Of a stretch of 64,000 nucleotides of DNA, positions 20,280-31,576 are shown one piece after another (the first letter of the stretch is position 1; every line of letters begins with the position of its first letter). The translations under genes were made by a program, and so were the position numbers. The notes below the pieces were generated by a model. That model was not told the origin of the DNA and made no database searches. It saw only the letters and a list, made by a program, of their open reading frames with translations. This DNA comes from Caloramator sp. mosi_1. GTDB lineage: Bacteria; Bacillota; Clostridia; Clostridiales; Caloramatoraceae. The stretch is taken from contig NZ_CP117677.1 of the NCBI RefSeq assembly GCF_028622835.1, forward strand, positions 558,001 to 622,000, written 5' to 3'.

Positions 20280-20313
20280 AACCCTCCACTAAAATTTAGT
20301 GGAGGGTTTTTTA
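20280..20313 (+). terminator. Rho-independent terminator of the arc operon
   Basis: AACCCTCCACTAAA pairs with TTTAGTGGAGGGTT and is followed by T-rich sequence. Confidence 0.85.
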
Positions 20314-20393
20314 TTTACTAAGACAACATTAATATTATTATGTATAAAATTATTAGAAAAATAGCAATAACGATAATTTCAATAACAATTAAT

Positions 20394-21681
20394 TTAAAAA
20401 TGCATTTTTTGTAATAAAATTCCTTCTATTTCTTTTGCATCAATAGGCTTATTTATATAATAACCTTGTATTTTTATGCAACCCATTTCTTTTAATATTT
20501 TAAACTGATGTTGTGTTTCTACTCCTTCTGCTATCACTATATATCCTAAGTTAATAAATAGTTCAATTAAAAATTTTACCATTAATTGTACTTTTTATCT
20601 TTTTCTATTGAGCTAATTATTTCCTTTGATATTTTTATTTCCTTTGCAGGTATTTTAATTAGATTAGTCATTTGAGAATAATCATTACCATAATCATCTA
20701 TAGAAAGTGATATTCCCATTTTTCTTATTTCATTCAATATTGTGTGCTGTAACTCATCACATTGAAGCATCTGATTTTCAGTTATTTCGAAAGTTATTTT
20801 GGTTAAATCTACCTCATATACTTCTCTTAATTTATTCAATTTTGAAATAAAATTTTTATCTCTTAATTGTAAAGGAGATATATTTATATTTACATCCAGT
20901 TCAATACCCTTATGTTTCCATACTTTGATTTGATTAAACACTTTTTCTAAAATAATATATCCAAATTCTTTAATTAACCCTGTTTGTTCTAATAGCGGAA
21001 TAAAATCACTTGGAGGAACATAACCTAACTTTTCGCATTTAAGTCTTGCTAAAGCCTCAACTTTTTGTATTTTTAATGTTTCTAAATCTAAAATTGGCTG
21101 ATAAACTAAATAAAACTCATTATTATCAATATTATCAATTGCTTTTCTAATCTTAATTAACAATTCGCTTTTTTACTTTCTATTTCTTCAATTTTTTTTG
21201 AAAAATCGTTAATTTTGATTTTCCTGTATTCTTAGATACATAAAGAGCCAAACTTGCTCTTCTAATTATCTCATACAAACCTTCCTTTTTGTTCGATTTA
21301 TAAACTCCTGCACTTAAAGTTACAAAAACTTCTTTGCCTTCTAACTCAAAAATATTATTAAATTTATCAATTATCTTCTGTATATAATTTTCAACATTCT
21401 TAATATCAGTTTCTTTAAATAAAATTAAAAATTCATCTTCACCAAATCTAAATAAAATTCCTTCATCCTTTAAAATTTCTTTTATTTTTTTACAAAATAA
21501 CCTAATACTTTATCTCCAAAACTATATCCATAGGTATTATTAATATATTTAAAGTTATCAAAATCTAAAAAGCAATTATACAATGAGTATTTATATTTTT
21601 ATTGTAATATATTTCCAAATATTTTCTATTATATATACCAGTAGTTGGATCTATATATTCACCCTTAACATCATTCTTCAT
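20394..21681 (-). CDS. GGDEF-EAL cyclic di-GMP protein, frameshifted
   Basis: A cytoplasmic cyclic di-GMP turnover protein of about 430 residues, starting MKNDVKGEYIDPTTGIYNR with AGGAGG upstream. The GGDEF domain is degenerate: the signature is FRFGEDEF, with Glu for the second Gly. The EAL domain keeps its likely catalytic set: Glu in KVEALARL, Asn in VNINISP, Glu in FEITEN, Asp-Asp in SIDDYG, Lys in EIKIS, Glu in AEGVETQ and Gln in KIQGYY. It is therefore more likely a phosphodiesterase than a cyclase. Run losses occur near 20585, 21170, 21205, 21490 and 21595. No sensor domain is present. Confidence 0.85.
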
Positions 21682-21728
21682 TTTATTCCCTCCTAAAAAA
21701 CTCCCTAAGAACATAAAATAATTTTTAA

Positions 21729-21756
21729 AAGTGCCTTGAAATATCAAGGCACTTAA
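21729..21756 (-). terminator. Rho-independent terminator after chemoreceptor 1
   Basis: AAGTGCCTTGA pairs with TCAAGGCACTT; a T-run follows on the minus strand. Confidence 0.75.
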
Positions 21757-21760
21757 ATTT

Positions 21761-23489
21761 TTACTCTACCTTAAATCTATTTACTATGTTTGCTAAATCC
21801 ATAGCCATTGCACTTAATGTTTGTGCTGTTGCCGCAACTTCTTCTGAAGATGCTGATATCTCCTCTGATGAAGCTGCAACTTCCTCTGAAGCTGCTGTAT
21901 TTTCTTCAACAATTGCACTTACACCTTCAACCTTTGTTAGTACCTCATCTTTAGATTTTACTATCTCATCCATTCCTTCATATGTTCTTGTCATAAGAGG
22001 GGCAATATTTTCAACAGATTCTAATATTTCCGCAAAGGAACTTACTGTGTTTTCAACAGCACTTGTTTGTGCATTTATAAATTCTTCAACTTCATTTGAT
22101 GTTTTTATAACTTCTTCGGTATCCTTTTGAATTGAAGATACAAGATCCATAATCTCTGCCGTTGATTTCTTAGATTCTTCTGCAAGTTTTCTAACTTCCT
22201 CTGCAACAACTGCAAAACCACGTCCTGCCTCTCCTGCACGTGCTGCCTCAATTGCAGCATTTAGAGCAAGAAGATTAGTTTGTTCAGATATTGCATTTAT
22301 TACATTTGTAATATTATTTATTTCCTTTACTGATGATGTAAGGGTTCCAACCTTATTTACAACAACTTCAAAGGCATTCTTAATTTCTTCTATTGATTTT
22401 ACAAGTTTATCCATTTCTCTTTTACCAGCATTTGCCTTATATGTTGCATTATCAGTTTCTGTTTTTACATTACTAAGTTCAGTATAAACATTTTCTATAT
22501 TTGAAGTTAAATCAGCAATTAAGTTTACAATATCCTGTAGGTCGTTGGCCTGTGATGTAGCACCTGCTGCTACCTGTTCCATTGTGTTTGCAAGTTCTTG
22601 GGATGATGAAGCCATTTCCTCTGAAGCTGCAGTAAGTTCCTGTGAGCTTGCACTTAATGTTTCTGTATTTATTCTTATTTCTGCTAAAGCCTTTTTAATA
22701 TTTTCAATCACTATAGCTAACGACTTATTCATTTCTATAAATTCATTTTTACCTTGTGTATCAAGTTCAACTGTAAAATCATATTGGCTTAACTTTTCAA
22801 CAACTAAATTTATCTGTGCCATAGAATTTTTTAATAATTTTGTAACCATTAATGCAAAAATTGCTGATATTATTAGAAGTGTTATGAAAATAAATAACAT
22901 TATAGTTCTGGATTTTGAATAAAGAGAATTGGCTGTATCTACTACGTTTTTAGACTCAGAGGCATTTTTTCTACTAAAGTATTTATTGCATTTTGAATAT
23001 TATTAGTTAGATTTCTTAAGTTTTGAAGTTCTGTCTCTGAAATAGTTTGATTTGACTTTAATCTACTTATTAATATCTTTGAATTTTCCATATATGCATT
23101 ATATGCAGATTCAATCTCTGAAAGCATCCTTTTTGTTCTTCATTCATTTTTGTATTTCTATATCTCTCAAATAAACTGTCTATATTTTGCTTTTGTTTGT
23201 CTATATTCTGTTCTTAAAGTTGAATCATAATTATTTGAATAAACCATTTGAGCTAAAGATAGTCTGATTTTATAAAATTCTGTTTCGATAAGTTTCAATT
23301 CAAGTGAAGGTAACATTCTTTCATTGTACAAATTATTCATATCACCACTTAAAGTTTTCATATTATTAATTCCCAATAATGAAATACCAATTAAAGAAAA
23401 TCCCATAATGGCTACTAATGTAAATAGTAATGATGTCATTTTAATGTTTTTAAGTATGTTTTTACTTTTTGACTCTCCCCTTGTACCAT
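21761..23489 (-). CDS. methyl-accepting chemotaxis protein 1 (4HB sensor), frameshifted
   Basis: A membrane chemoreceptor signalling to CheA/CheW. Repaired, it starts [16 protein letters not shown] with aaaggagg upstream, then a membrane helix ([20 protein letters not shown]). A periplasmic-side four-helix-bundle sensor follows ([19 protein letters not shown]), then a second helix ([20 protein letters not shown]), a HAMP domain and a long signalling coiled coil. The hairpin tip reads [20 protein letters not shown], then [20 protein letters not shown]. Run losses occur near 22945, 23130, 23190 and 23460. The ligand is unknown. There is no chemotaxis operon nearby, so it is an orphan receptor. 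Confidence 0.9.
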
Positions 23490-23689
23490 TATAAAACCTC
23501 CTTTAAAAATTTATATTTAATTATTAGGAATATGTAAAATATAAGCATTAAAAATACATAAAAATTCGGCATTTAATATATTAGCATATGACACTTTTCC
23601 TGTAAATATAAAAAATACGTTATTTTTCGACATAATTATTAAGGGATGTTTGCCGATAGTTGAGGCGAGTATTCGATTAGAATGCTTGT

Positions 23690-23870
23690 CTTTTTCAATA
23701 TTTCTATCTGAAAGTCCTTTACATATATAATTAATAAATCAACCATCATCTAATCCAACATATTTAACATTAAAATTATAAGTGTTAATTATTCTATCAA
23801 TTCTATTCAAGTAAGGATCTACATCATTCACATTTCCTGGAGTAACATGAACATCTACAATTATCTTTAG
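23690..23870 (-). pseudogene. IS1182-like transposase remnant
   Basis: The minus-strand frame reads IIVDVHVTPGNVNDVDPYLN, then NTYNFNVKYVGLDDG, an in-frame TGA, then FINYICKGLSDRNIE. This is the middle of a DDE transposase of IS1182 type. Both ends of the gene are missing and no inverted repeats were seen, so unlike the other frame breaks here this looks like true decay. The rest of the roughly 590-bp gap (23490-24078) holds nothing recognisable. Confidence 0.7.
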
Positions 23871-24078
23871 TTCTCATTATAAACTACTTACAATTTTTGT
23901 TGTTTGGATTTAATCTCGTTAATAATATACCTCTGATTTAAGTTCTTTCTATTAATATAATTCTACATAAATCATAAAAATCCTTTTTGCTATTGTAAAA
24001 AGCTGCTAACAAATTATATTTGTCAACAGCCTGGAATTTTTGTATCTTCAATAATTTTATATTAAAGAAGAAAACAGT

Positions 24079-26137
24079 CTAAATCTTAAATTGTAATATT
24101 ATTTCTTCTAATTTAGAAGATACATATTCTAGTTGCATCATTAGATTTTTTACATTTTCAACTGCATTTACTTGTTCTTCTGAAGCAGTACTAATCTCAT
24201 TAATTGATGTTGAAGTATTTTGTGATATATTGGCAATTTCATAAATTAAATTTACAACTTCATCTTTGTTACTATTTATTTTATTTACTATATCACCAAA
24301 TTTATTCATTCCTAATGCAACCTCTTTAAAAGATTCGTTTATTTCATTAAATATTGCAATTATTTCATTAACTGCCTGTTTCTGATTATTTAATACAATA
24401 GCTATATTTTCCAAAGCATTGGATGTATTATTTACATTTTTATTTATATCTTTTATTATATTAGCTATCGTATAAGTGGATTTTTTGAATTATCAGCAAG
24501 TTTTCGTACCTCTTCGGCAACTACCATAAATCCTCTTCCTGCTTCTCCTGCCCTTGCAGCCTCTATTGCAGCATTTAGAGAAAGTAGATTTGTTTGTTCA
24601 GCAATTTGATTTATATTAGTTAAAATTTCCTCTACATTCTTTGTACTTAAAGTTAAATCATTTGACATTTCCATAACATTGTTGATAATTTTTACATTTT
24701 CATAAAATTGACTAATAATACTTTTAACATACTCAATTCCATTTAAGCTTTTTTCCATTGCTATTTTTGATTTCTTATCTAACTTTTCAAATATTTCTAC
24801 AGATTCCCTCAACTGATTTCCAAAACTTTTTACACTGCCGCTACACATATCCGCCATATCACTTTGTCTGTTTGCTCCCTCTAAAATAGATTGTATACTT
24901 GCAGAAATTTCGTAAATCGAACTATGAAGTCCATATACACTTGAACTAACATCTCCAGCAACTTTTTTGTTTCATTTATTGTATTTAACGTCCTTTCAAT
25001 CATAACTCTTAAATTGTTGATCATATTATTGAATGTATTAGATAACTTACCTAATTCATCTTTTGTATTTACATCAACATTTATAGTAAAATCTCCATTT
25101 TCAATACTTTGTGTTGCTTTTACTATTTTATCTAATGGTTTTAATAGCTTTTTCATATATAAGCTTATTGTTAATGTAACTATTAACATAAACAATATCC
25201 CTATAACTAAAATATAATTTATAACTTTAATAGTATCCTTTAGTAATAAATCTTTTGGAATTTCATAAACAAGCTTCCAACCATTTTGAGCAGTTGTATA
25301 TATTATTAACTTTTCCTTTAAATTATCTTTTATATAAAAATAACCTTTTTCTTTATTTAATTTATCCCTTTTATCTTCTTTTAAATCTTTACCTATTAAA
25401 TTTAGGTCTCTATGTGATATTATTTTACCCTGTTCATTAACGATATACATCATTGAACCATCATTGTTTTTTATTAAAGCTTTTGAAAATTTTTCAGGGC
25501 TCAAGCTTATAATAAGTAATCCTAATTTTTTCCCTGAATTTAAATCTTTAATTGTTGAGTAATTACTTATTGTAATATTATCTACAAAACCTAAATTTAA
25601 TTTTGTTGGTGGTGTCCAATAATTAAAATTATTAGATTCTATAAATTCTTTATAAAATGGAATTTTTTCAGTTGTAATGTCACTTTTTATATTCGGATAA
25701 CCATAATTTATTTTATTATCAATTATTATGAAAATATCGCTTATTATATTATTTGATAATGCTATAGATGATACTTTACTTTCTAATGCTTTATTTGCCA
25801 ACAACTTATCATAATCATCTTTAAAATCTTTCTGTAAAATTTCAATCAAATCTTTATCAGATATTATTTGTATTGCATAATCGTTTATACTTTTTGTTAT
25901 ATACTCAATATAATTTTTATTTTGCTCTAAAACTTGATTGGCAGAACTAATATATTGTCTTTTTGCAGATGCCATTAATACATTATATATAGTTGCAAGC
26001 AAAAACAAGAAGGATAAAGCCGTTATAATACTAATTATCCTAATTAATCTTACCGACAGTTTTTGCTTTGTAAAAATACTTTTTTACTTTCTCATAAATT
26101 CTATTTTTATTTGTACTTATTTTTTATTAATTGACAT
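24079..26137 (-). CDS. methyl-accepting chemotaxis protein 2 (dCache sensor), frameshifted
   Basis: A chemoreceptor with a large extracellular double-Cache-type sensor. Repaired, it starts [20 protein letters not shown], then a membrane helix ([20 protein letters not shown]). The extracellular region runs over residues about 70-310, with Cache-like [20 protein letters not shown] and [12 protein letters not shown]. Then come a second helix ([18 protein letters not shown]), HAMP, and the signalling domain with tip [20 protein letters not shown]. Run losses occur near 24465, 24870, 24965, 26055 and 26110. The location next to the sugar locus hints at a sugar or small-molecule ligand, but this is not shown. 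Confidence 0.88.
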
Positions 26138-26166
26138 AACCCCACTCCCTTGCATCTTATAGACCA

Positions 26167-27096
26167 TTATTTATTTTCCCTAAGTATCAATGCAGCAGTC
26201 TCTGGAGATAACACGTTTGTATATAGACCAGTTGCTATTTCAAAACCAGCATGTATAGATAATCTTGGACATACTCTAATTTGAAAATGATAATATTCAT
26301 TATCATCTTGTATAAAATCAAAGAACATATTATATGGTACATCTCCTACATTACATTGAAGTCTATCCAATGCCTTTAAAATAACTCTACCTAGTCTTCT
26401 TATTTCTTCATCCTTCATATAAAGTATTGTACTTTTATGATTAATAGGTGATATTGCAATTTCATAAGGGAAAATAGATGCATAAGGGCAATAAATTATA
26501 TAGTGTTCATCAACATAGACAATTCTTTTCTTATTTTCTATCTCATTTTTTATAGTATCACAAATAAAGCACCTTCCTTTTTATAGAAATACTCCCGTGC
26601 TTTTCTCTTCTGCCTTCTTATCTTTTCAGGTGTCTTTTTATTGCAATAATTTGCGAATGTGGATGTTCTAAAGAAGCACCGGCCTCTTTTTATAATTTTT
26701 AAATATCTGAACATATTTAACTTCTTCTTTAGTATACAACTCTTCACTTACTTTTACAAAACTTTTAATAACTTTGTACATTTCATCCTCATTCATTTCG
26801 TGTAGATTTTTACTATGATTAGTTGTTTCAATTACAACATAATGATAACCAGTAATATCACCATTACTGTCAAGTATAGGAAATTTATTTTCAACTACCC
26901 TAACCTCCCAGGGATCTCCAATTCTATAAACTTCAGGAGGTGTTTGTTCTTCATTTCCAAAGCAAAATGGACAGTTTTCTTTGAATGAAACCTTCTCAAT
27001 AACCTCCTGATTTTTAAAATCCTTTGGTCTTTTAAGTCTTGACTCTACTATTAATATTTGTTCCTTAGTTATTTCATTCAATCTAAACTCTGCCAT
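26167..27096 (-). CDS. GalT-like nucleotidyltransferase, frameshifted
   Basis: A HIT-superfamily enzyme of the galactose-1-phosphate uridylyltransferase family, about 310 residues. It has the zinc-type pair in ENCPFCFG, the guanidinated-histidine catalytic motif EHPHSQIIA (residues about 150-158 after repair), and late family segments FDFIQDDNEYYHFQIRVCP. Run losses occur near 26675, 26640, 26572 and 26425. It is the last gene of the sugar locus, 22 bp after the glycosyltransferase. It may transfer UMP between hexose 1-phosphates (GalT), or act as a nucleoside-diphosphoglucose phosphorylase, which fits the neighbours better; the sequence alone does not decide. Confidence 0.82.
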
Positions 27097-27118
27097 ATCT
27101 AATCCCTCAACAATCCCT

Positions 27119-28549
27119 TCATTTTTTTATTAAATTATCCCCTTCAACTCTTGTGTAGTAATAACTATCAATTTCTTCCCTTTTTCTTAACGACTCCTCA
27201 ATTGCCTCAAGATATCCCTTTGCTGTTGCTCTCCAAGTATATTTTGATTCCACCCTCTCTATTCCAAGTTTTTTATAAACCTCAAAGTTATCAAGTGCCT
27301 TTATAAGACCTTGTGCTATATCAACTGGATTTTCAGGGTCAACAACGACTCCATATTTTCCACCTTTTACTGTCTCTAAAGTTCCACCATTTTTAGTAAC
27401 AACAGCAGGAAGACCTGCATACATAGCCTCAATGGGAGCAAGTCCAAAGGGTTCATATAGAGCTGTTAAACAAAATACAGATTTTAACTGGCTAAATACT
27501 CTATAGGCTGATGCAAGCTGCTTTTGTCCATTTATTGGAAACATCGATACTTTCCCATAAAGGTTGTATTCTTTAATAATTGCCATTATATCATCCATAA
27601 TCTCCTTCTCTTCAGCATTTAAATTTGAATAATCCTGGAAGGCATTTTCTACATTTCTTAAAACAATTACTAAATTAGCCTTTTGTTGAAGCTCTTTGTT
27701 TTTAGCAAAGGCAAGAACTGCTCCTTTATGGTTCTTCTTTTTATCAAACCTTGATGAAAGTATAATATATTGAAGATTTAATCTATCCTTTGCTATATCT
27801 CTCTTTAGATATTTGTATATGTATTCTTTAGTTTTTTCATCCTCCTGTTGATATTCATAAGTAAATACCTTTGTATTTACTCCAGGAGCAACTACTTTAA
27901 ACTTAGTATCGTCATTAACATCAACAGCTCCATCATAGTATTTATGACTATACTGATTAAACCTTTCTTGCTCTGTTGAAACAATATTAACATAAGACCT
28001 ATTCATTGCTATTCTTTCTGCAAATATTCTCTTTGAAAAATTAAATCTCTTTTCAAACTCATCAAAATTATCTTTGTTTACACCAAGTTTGTCCATCTTT
28101 TGTGCACCAAGTGAATGTGCTGTAAAGGTAAAGGGAACATCAAAAATATTTGAAAGAATAGCACCAACTAATCCACCATCTGCATAGTGGGTAGTTATAG
28201 CATCAGGCTTTGTGTTTTCCCTCTTATAAAACTCAACTATTCCATCAATAAATTCATTGGCAAGATATGGCCAAAGTTCTTCTTTAGGTAAAAATTTATC
28301 GCCACCAAATGCTATTCTTACCACTCTAACATTTTCATTCCCGTGATAAATCTCAACATCCTTTGAAAACTCTGGCCACTCATCATCTACTATTTTTCTT
28401 GTAATTATATCTACCTTTATACCCATATCCCCAAGGGCAAGGGCAACTTCCTTTACGTATACAAGCTGTCCTCCAAAATCAGGATGTTGAGTCCAGTAGC
28501 TGTCGTTATTATCAAAATTACCTTGTGGATTTATAAATGCAACTCTCAT
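27119..28549 (-). CDS. GT4 glycosyltransferase, sucrose-phosphate synthase type
   Basis: An intact 476-residue glycosyltransferase. It closely recalls the sucrose-phosphate synthase of Halothermothrix orenii as I know it: both open with NPQGNFD, then SYWT-x-HPDFGGQLVYVKE, DIITR, VRIAFGGDKFLPKEELWP, TAHSLGAQKM, SSRFDKKKNH and YEPFGLAPIEAMYAGLPAVV. It should transfer glucose between a nucleotide and fructose or fructose 6-phosphate. The ATG at 28549 follows aggagg, and the PfkB gene ends 10 bp upstream. No sucrose-phosphatase is seen in the window. The context (sugar ABC importer, fructokinase-type kinase, GalT-like enzyme) would also fit running in the cleavage direction. Confidence 0.85.
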   Translation of the reverse strand: MRVAFINPQGNFDNNDSYWTQHPDFGGQLVYVKEVALALGDMGIKVDIITRKIVDDEWPEFSKDVEIYHGNENVRVVRIAFGGDKFLPKEELWPYLANEFIDGIVEFYKRENTKPDAITTHYADGGLVGAILSNIFDVPFTFTAHSLGAQKMDKLGVNKDNFDEFEKRFNFSKRIFAERIAMNRSYVNIVSTEQERFNQYSHKYYDGAVDVNDDTKFKVVAPGVNTKVFTYEYQQEDEKTKEYIYKYLKRDIAKDRLNLQYIILSSRFDKKKNHKGAVLAFAKNKELQQKANLVIVLRNVENAFQDYSNLNAEEKEIMDDIMAIIKEYNLYGKVSMFPINGQKQLASAYRVFSQLKSVFCLTALYEPFGLAPIEAMYAGLPAVVTKNGGTLETVKGGKYGVVVDPENPVDIAQGLIKALDNFEVYKKLGIERVESKYTWRATAKGYLEAIEESLRKREEIDSYYYTRVEGDNLIKK

Positions 28550-28558
28550 ATAAACCTC

Positions 28559-29509
28559 CTATACATTAAATTCTTTGATTAATTCTTCATAGCTTGGCAT
28601 TGGTGAAATAGCACCTATATATCTTAATTTAAAGGCACTTGCAGCAAGGCCAACCTTTGCTGAATCCAAAATACTTCTTCCCTTTATTAATCCTGTATAA
28701 AAACCTGACCAAAAGGCATCTCCTGCACCTGTTGTGTCCTCAACCTTTGTTGCTAATGTATCAAACCTTTGCATTATGTTTTTGTCTGCAACTATAACTC
28801 CATCCTTTCCAAGAGTCATAACAACAACCTTTGCACCAAGTTCAAGAAACTTTTTATTTGATTTTCTGGCGTATCTTTACCAAAAAGTCTTTCTGCATCA
28901 TCCTCCGATGGTTTAATAAAGTCAACACTTTTTATTATGGATTTTATATACTCTACTCCATCAACATCTTCATTCCATAAGTCCTTGTGATAATTTGGAT
29001 CAAACCCAATTAATGTACCGCTTTCCTTTGCAGTTTCAATTGCCCTTTCTATTACTTTTCTTGATTTTTGTTTTGAAAGCGGCCAAGTTGAAAAATGCAT
29101 TATCTTAGAATTTCTTATTGTTTCATCTAATTCTTTTGTATATTCAATGTTGTAGTCTGCTCCTCTATAAAATATAGGAACAGGGGTTCCCTTGACCTTG
29201 TAAGCACAACCATACTGGTAGAAACATATGATCGTTTTATAAGTTTTATATCAATCCCTTCAGTCTTTAATCTTTCAATTAAAAATCTCCCATTCCATCA
29301 TACCCTACACTGGAGGCTGTTATTGAATTTAAGCCTAATTTTTTGTATTTATAGCTATATTAGAAGGAGACCCTCCAAAGTTTCGAATATAAGTATTACA
29401 TTCCTTTTATCCATAAACTCTGCTGAAATCATATCAACAAGTATTTCACCTATTGTAACTAAATCATTTTCTACATTTTTAAAAATATCGTTTTTGTTAT
29501 GTCTTGCAT
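28559..29509 (-). CDS. PfkB-family sugar kinase (fructokinase-like), frameshifted
   Basis: A ribokinase-fold kinase of about 318 residues that phosphorylates a sugar with ATP. Repaired, it starts MQDITKNDIFKNVENDLVTIGEI. The sugar-binding motif NFGGSPSNIAINTKKLGL lies near residue 55, followed by GFDPNYHKDLW and the catalytic anion hole DTTGAGDAFWSGF near residue 265. The ATG at 29509 has aaggtggg. Run losses are seen near 28850, 29195, 29265, 29300, 29385 and 29490. It follows the LacI gene with a palindromic operator between, and precedes the glycosyltransferase by 10 bp. Fructose is the likely substrate given that neighbour. Confidence 0.87.
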
Positions 29510-29544
29510 ATATATCCCACCTTTGAAATTTATGAAACATATTA

Positions 29545-29556
29545 GAAAAGCTTTTC
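29545..29556. promoter_or_regulatory. LacI-type operator upstream of pfkB-like gene
   Basis: GAAAAGCTTTTC, a 12-bp perfect palindrome, identical to the one at 33993-34004 upstream of the binding protein gene. It lies 36 bp before the pfkB-like start, a probable second site of the locus regulator. Confidence 0.65.
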
Positions 29557-29572
29557 AATTTATTTTAAAAAA

Positions 29573-30560
29573 TTACTTAGTGCTTTTTCTTATTATAAGT
29601 TTATAATCTAACACTATATATTTTTCTGTATTATTTCCATTTATTTTTTCAATTATTGATTTTGCTGCTATCCTTCCAGCTTTGTTAAAATCAATCTTTA
29701 TAGTTGTAAGAGATGGGTTATAAATTTCAGAAATTATATTATCATCAAATCCTATAACTTGAACATCATTAGGTACAGAAAATCCTAAATCAAATAAACA
29801 CTTTATTGCACCAAGTGCCATAAAATCATTAGCTGCAATAACCCCATCCACTTTTACATTGCTCAAAATCGTTTTCATTAATTCATATCCTGATTTAATT
29901 GTAAAGTCTCCTTCTTTATATATTATTTTACTTGGATTTACTCCTTCCTCAACAGAAGCTGTAAGAAATCCCATAAATCTATCATAACCTGCTGCCCTAT
30001 CCCACAACGGACCTCCAATCATTGCAACATTTTGTGCTCCGTTAGAAAATAAAAATTTTGTCGCCTCATAAGCTGCCCTTTTGTTATCTATATTCATTGC
30101 CACAATGTTTTTGTGTTCAAAATCTTGACCAAACACCAGAAATGGGATAGTTGTATTTTCTATTGAAATTTTATGTTTCTCTGTAAATCTGGTCCCTGAA
30201 AATATTATTCCATCTACTTTTTTCTTTAAAAACCTCAAAGCATTCAACCTCTCTATTAAAATCATTTCCAGATGTTGTAAGAAGTATGTTGTATCCATAT
30301 TCCCTTGCTTCTTTCTCTATTCCTTTTACAAATTCAGAAAAATTTATGTTTGAAATATCAGGAACTACAATACCAAGAGTATATGTTTTTGTGTATGAGT
30401 CCCCTTGCAAGGGCGTTTGGCTTATACCCAGTTTCCTCTAATACTTTTAATACCCTTTCTCTTTTTCATCCTTTACATTCCCTGAACCATTTATAACCCT
30501 TGATACTGTAGCCGGCGAAACTCCAGCAAGTTTTGCTATATCCTTAATATTTAAACTCAT
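29573..30560 (-). CDS. LacI-family transcriptional regulator, frameshifted
   Basis: A sugar-responsive repressor of about 335 residues. Repaired, the N-terminus is MSLNIKDIAKLAGVSPATVS, the LacI helix-turn-helix, with RVINGSG following and hinge YKPNALARGL. The effector domain contains TLGIVVPDISN, KVDGIIFSGT, DNKRAAYEATKFL, GVIAANDFMALGAI and VQVIGFDD. Run losses occur near 30228, 30395 and 30463. It lies inside the locus it probably controls, between the permease and kinase genes; GAAAAGCTTTTC palindromes flank both gene sets. The effector sugar is unknown, with sucrose or a breakdown product a reasonable guess from the neighbours. Confidence 0.9.
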
Positions 30561-30717
30561 AATTATACCCCACAATGATATAATTTTATTATATAAAAGA
30601 ATAATCTACTTTATCTATATATACAAATTTTAATATTTTTAATATAAAACATTTCTGTTACTTAATCAAAATTTATTTTATGTTTTGTTTAACTATTTGT
30701 CAACTAAATATAAACTA

Positions 30718-31576
30718 TTATTTTATAGAACCTGAAATCATTCCCTTGATTATATGTTTTTGACCTATAAGGAATCCTATAACTATAGGTGTTGCAGCCA
30801 TCAATACAGCTGTCATTATCAAATCCCATTTTTTACAAAAGAACCTGCAAATGCAGCAATCGCAAGTGGAATAGTTTGTATATTTTGACCTACTCCTAAT
30901 ACAAGAGACGGCAATAAAAAGTCATTCCATATCCATATTGCATTTAATATACATATTGTAACAATTATAGGTTTCAATATAGGCAATATTATTTTAAAGA
31001 ATATTTGTGGTTTTGAACACCCATCTATCCAAGCTGCTTCTTCTAATTCAAGAGGTATGGTTTTAATAAACCCGTGAAACATAAATACTGCAAGTGGTGC
31101 ACCAAAACCAATGTAAGCAAAAATCATACCGTGGTAAGTTCTTAGCATTGGCAATCCTATTGCTTCATTTATCATTCTAAAAAACGAAACAAGAGGAAAC
31201 ATAACTACTTGAAAAGGTATAATTAAACCACTTACAAATAATAGAAAAATAAAATTTGAAAGCTTTGTTTTTCGTCTAACCAATACCCAAGCTGCCATTG
31301 CAGAAAATAGGGCTATAGTAAGAAGCGAAAATGTCGTTATAATAACTGATGCATATACACTTGAAGCATATCTTAAATTAGGATTTGTCCATATAGTTTT
31401 TATATTTATAAACAACTGCACCCATCTGTCAGGCAATTTAATGGGATTTGTAACAATTTCCAATGAGGATTTTGATGAATTTATAATCACAATAAAGAAG
31501 GGGAAAATAGTAATTAAAAATAAAATTAAAGTTAATAACTGTAACAATACTTCTTTCAGTTTCTTTTTGAAATCAT
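30718..31576 (-). CDS. sugar ABC permease, MalG type, frameshifted
   Basis: The second inner-membrane subunit of a CUT1 sugar importer, about 287 residues. It has six helices, the EAA loop ELEEAAWIDGCSKPQIFFKI, and the end MISGSIK typical of MalG-like proteins. The start is ATG at 31576 (MISKRKLKEVLLQLL), overlapping the previous stop as TAATGA. Two run losses matter: one near 31555 makes the two permeases appear fused, and one near 30832 cuts the C-terminus (SFVKNGI should be SFVKKWDLIM). It acts with the MalF-like permease and the binding protein; the ATPase subunit is not in the window. Confidence 0.88.

Noticed and set aside
21786..22130. Antisense Ser/Ala-rich frames opposite chemoreceptor genes (also 22545-22922 and 59593-60018)
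   Set aside because: These mirror the low-complexity coiled-coil coding strand and have no ribosome binding sites.
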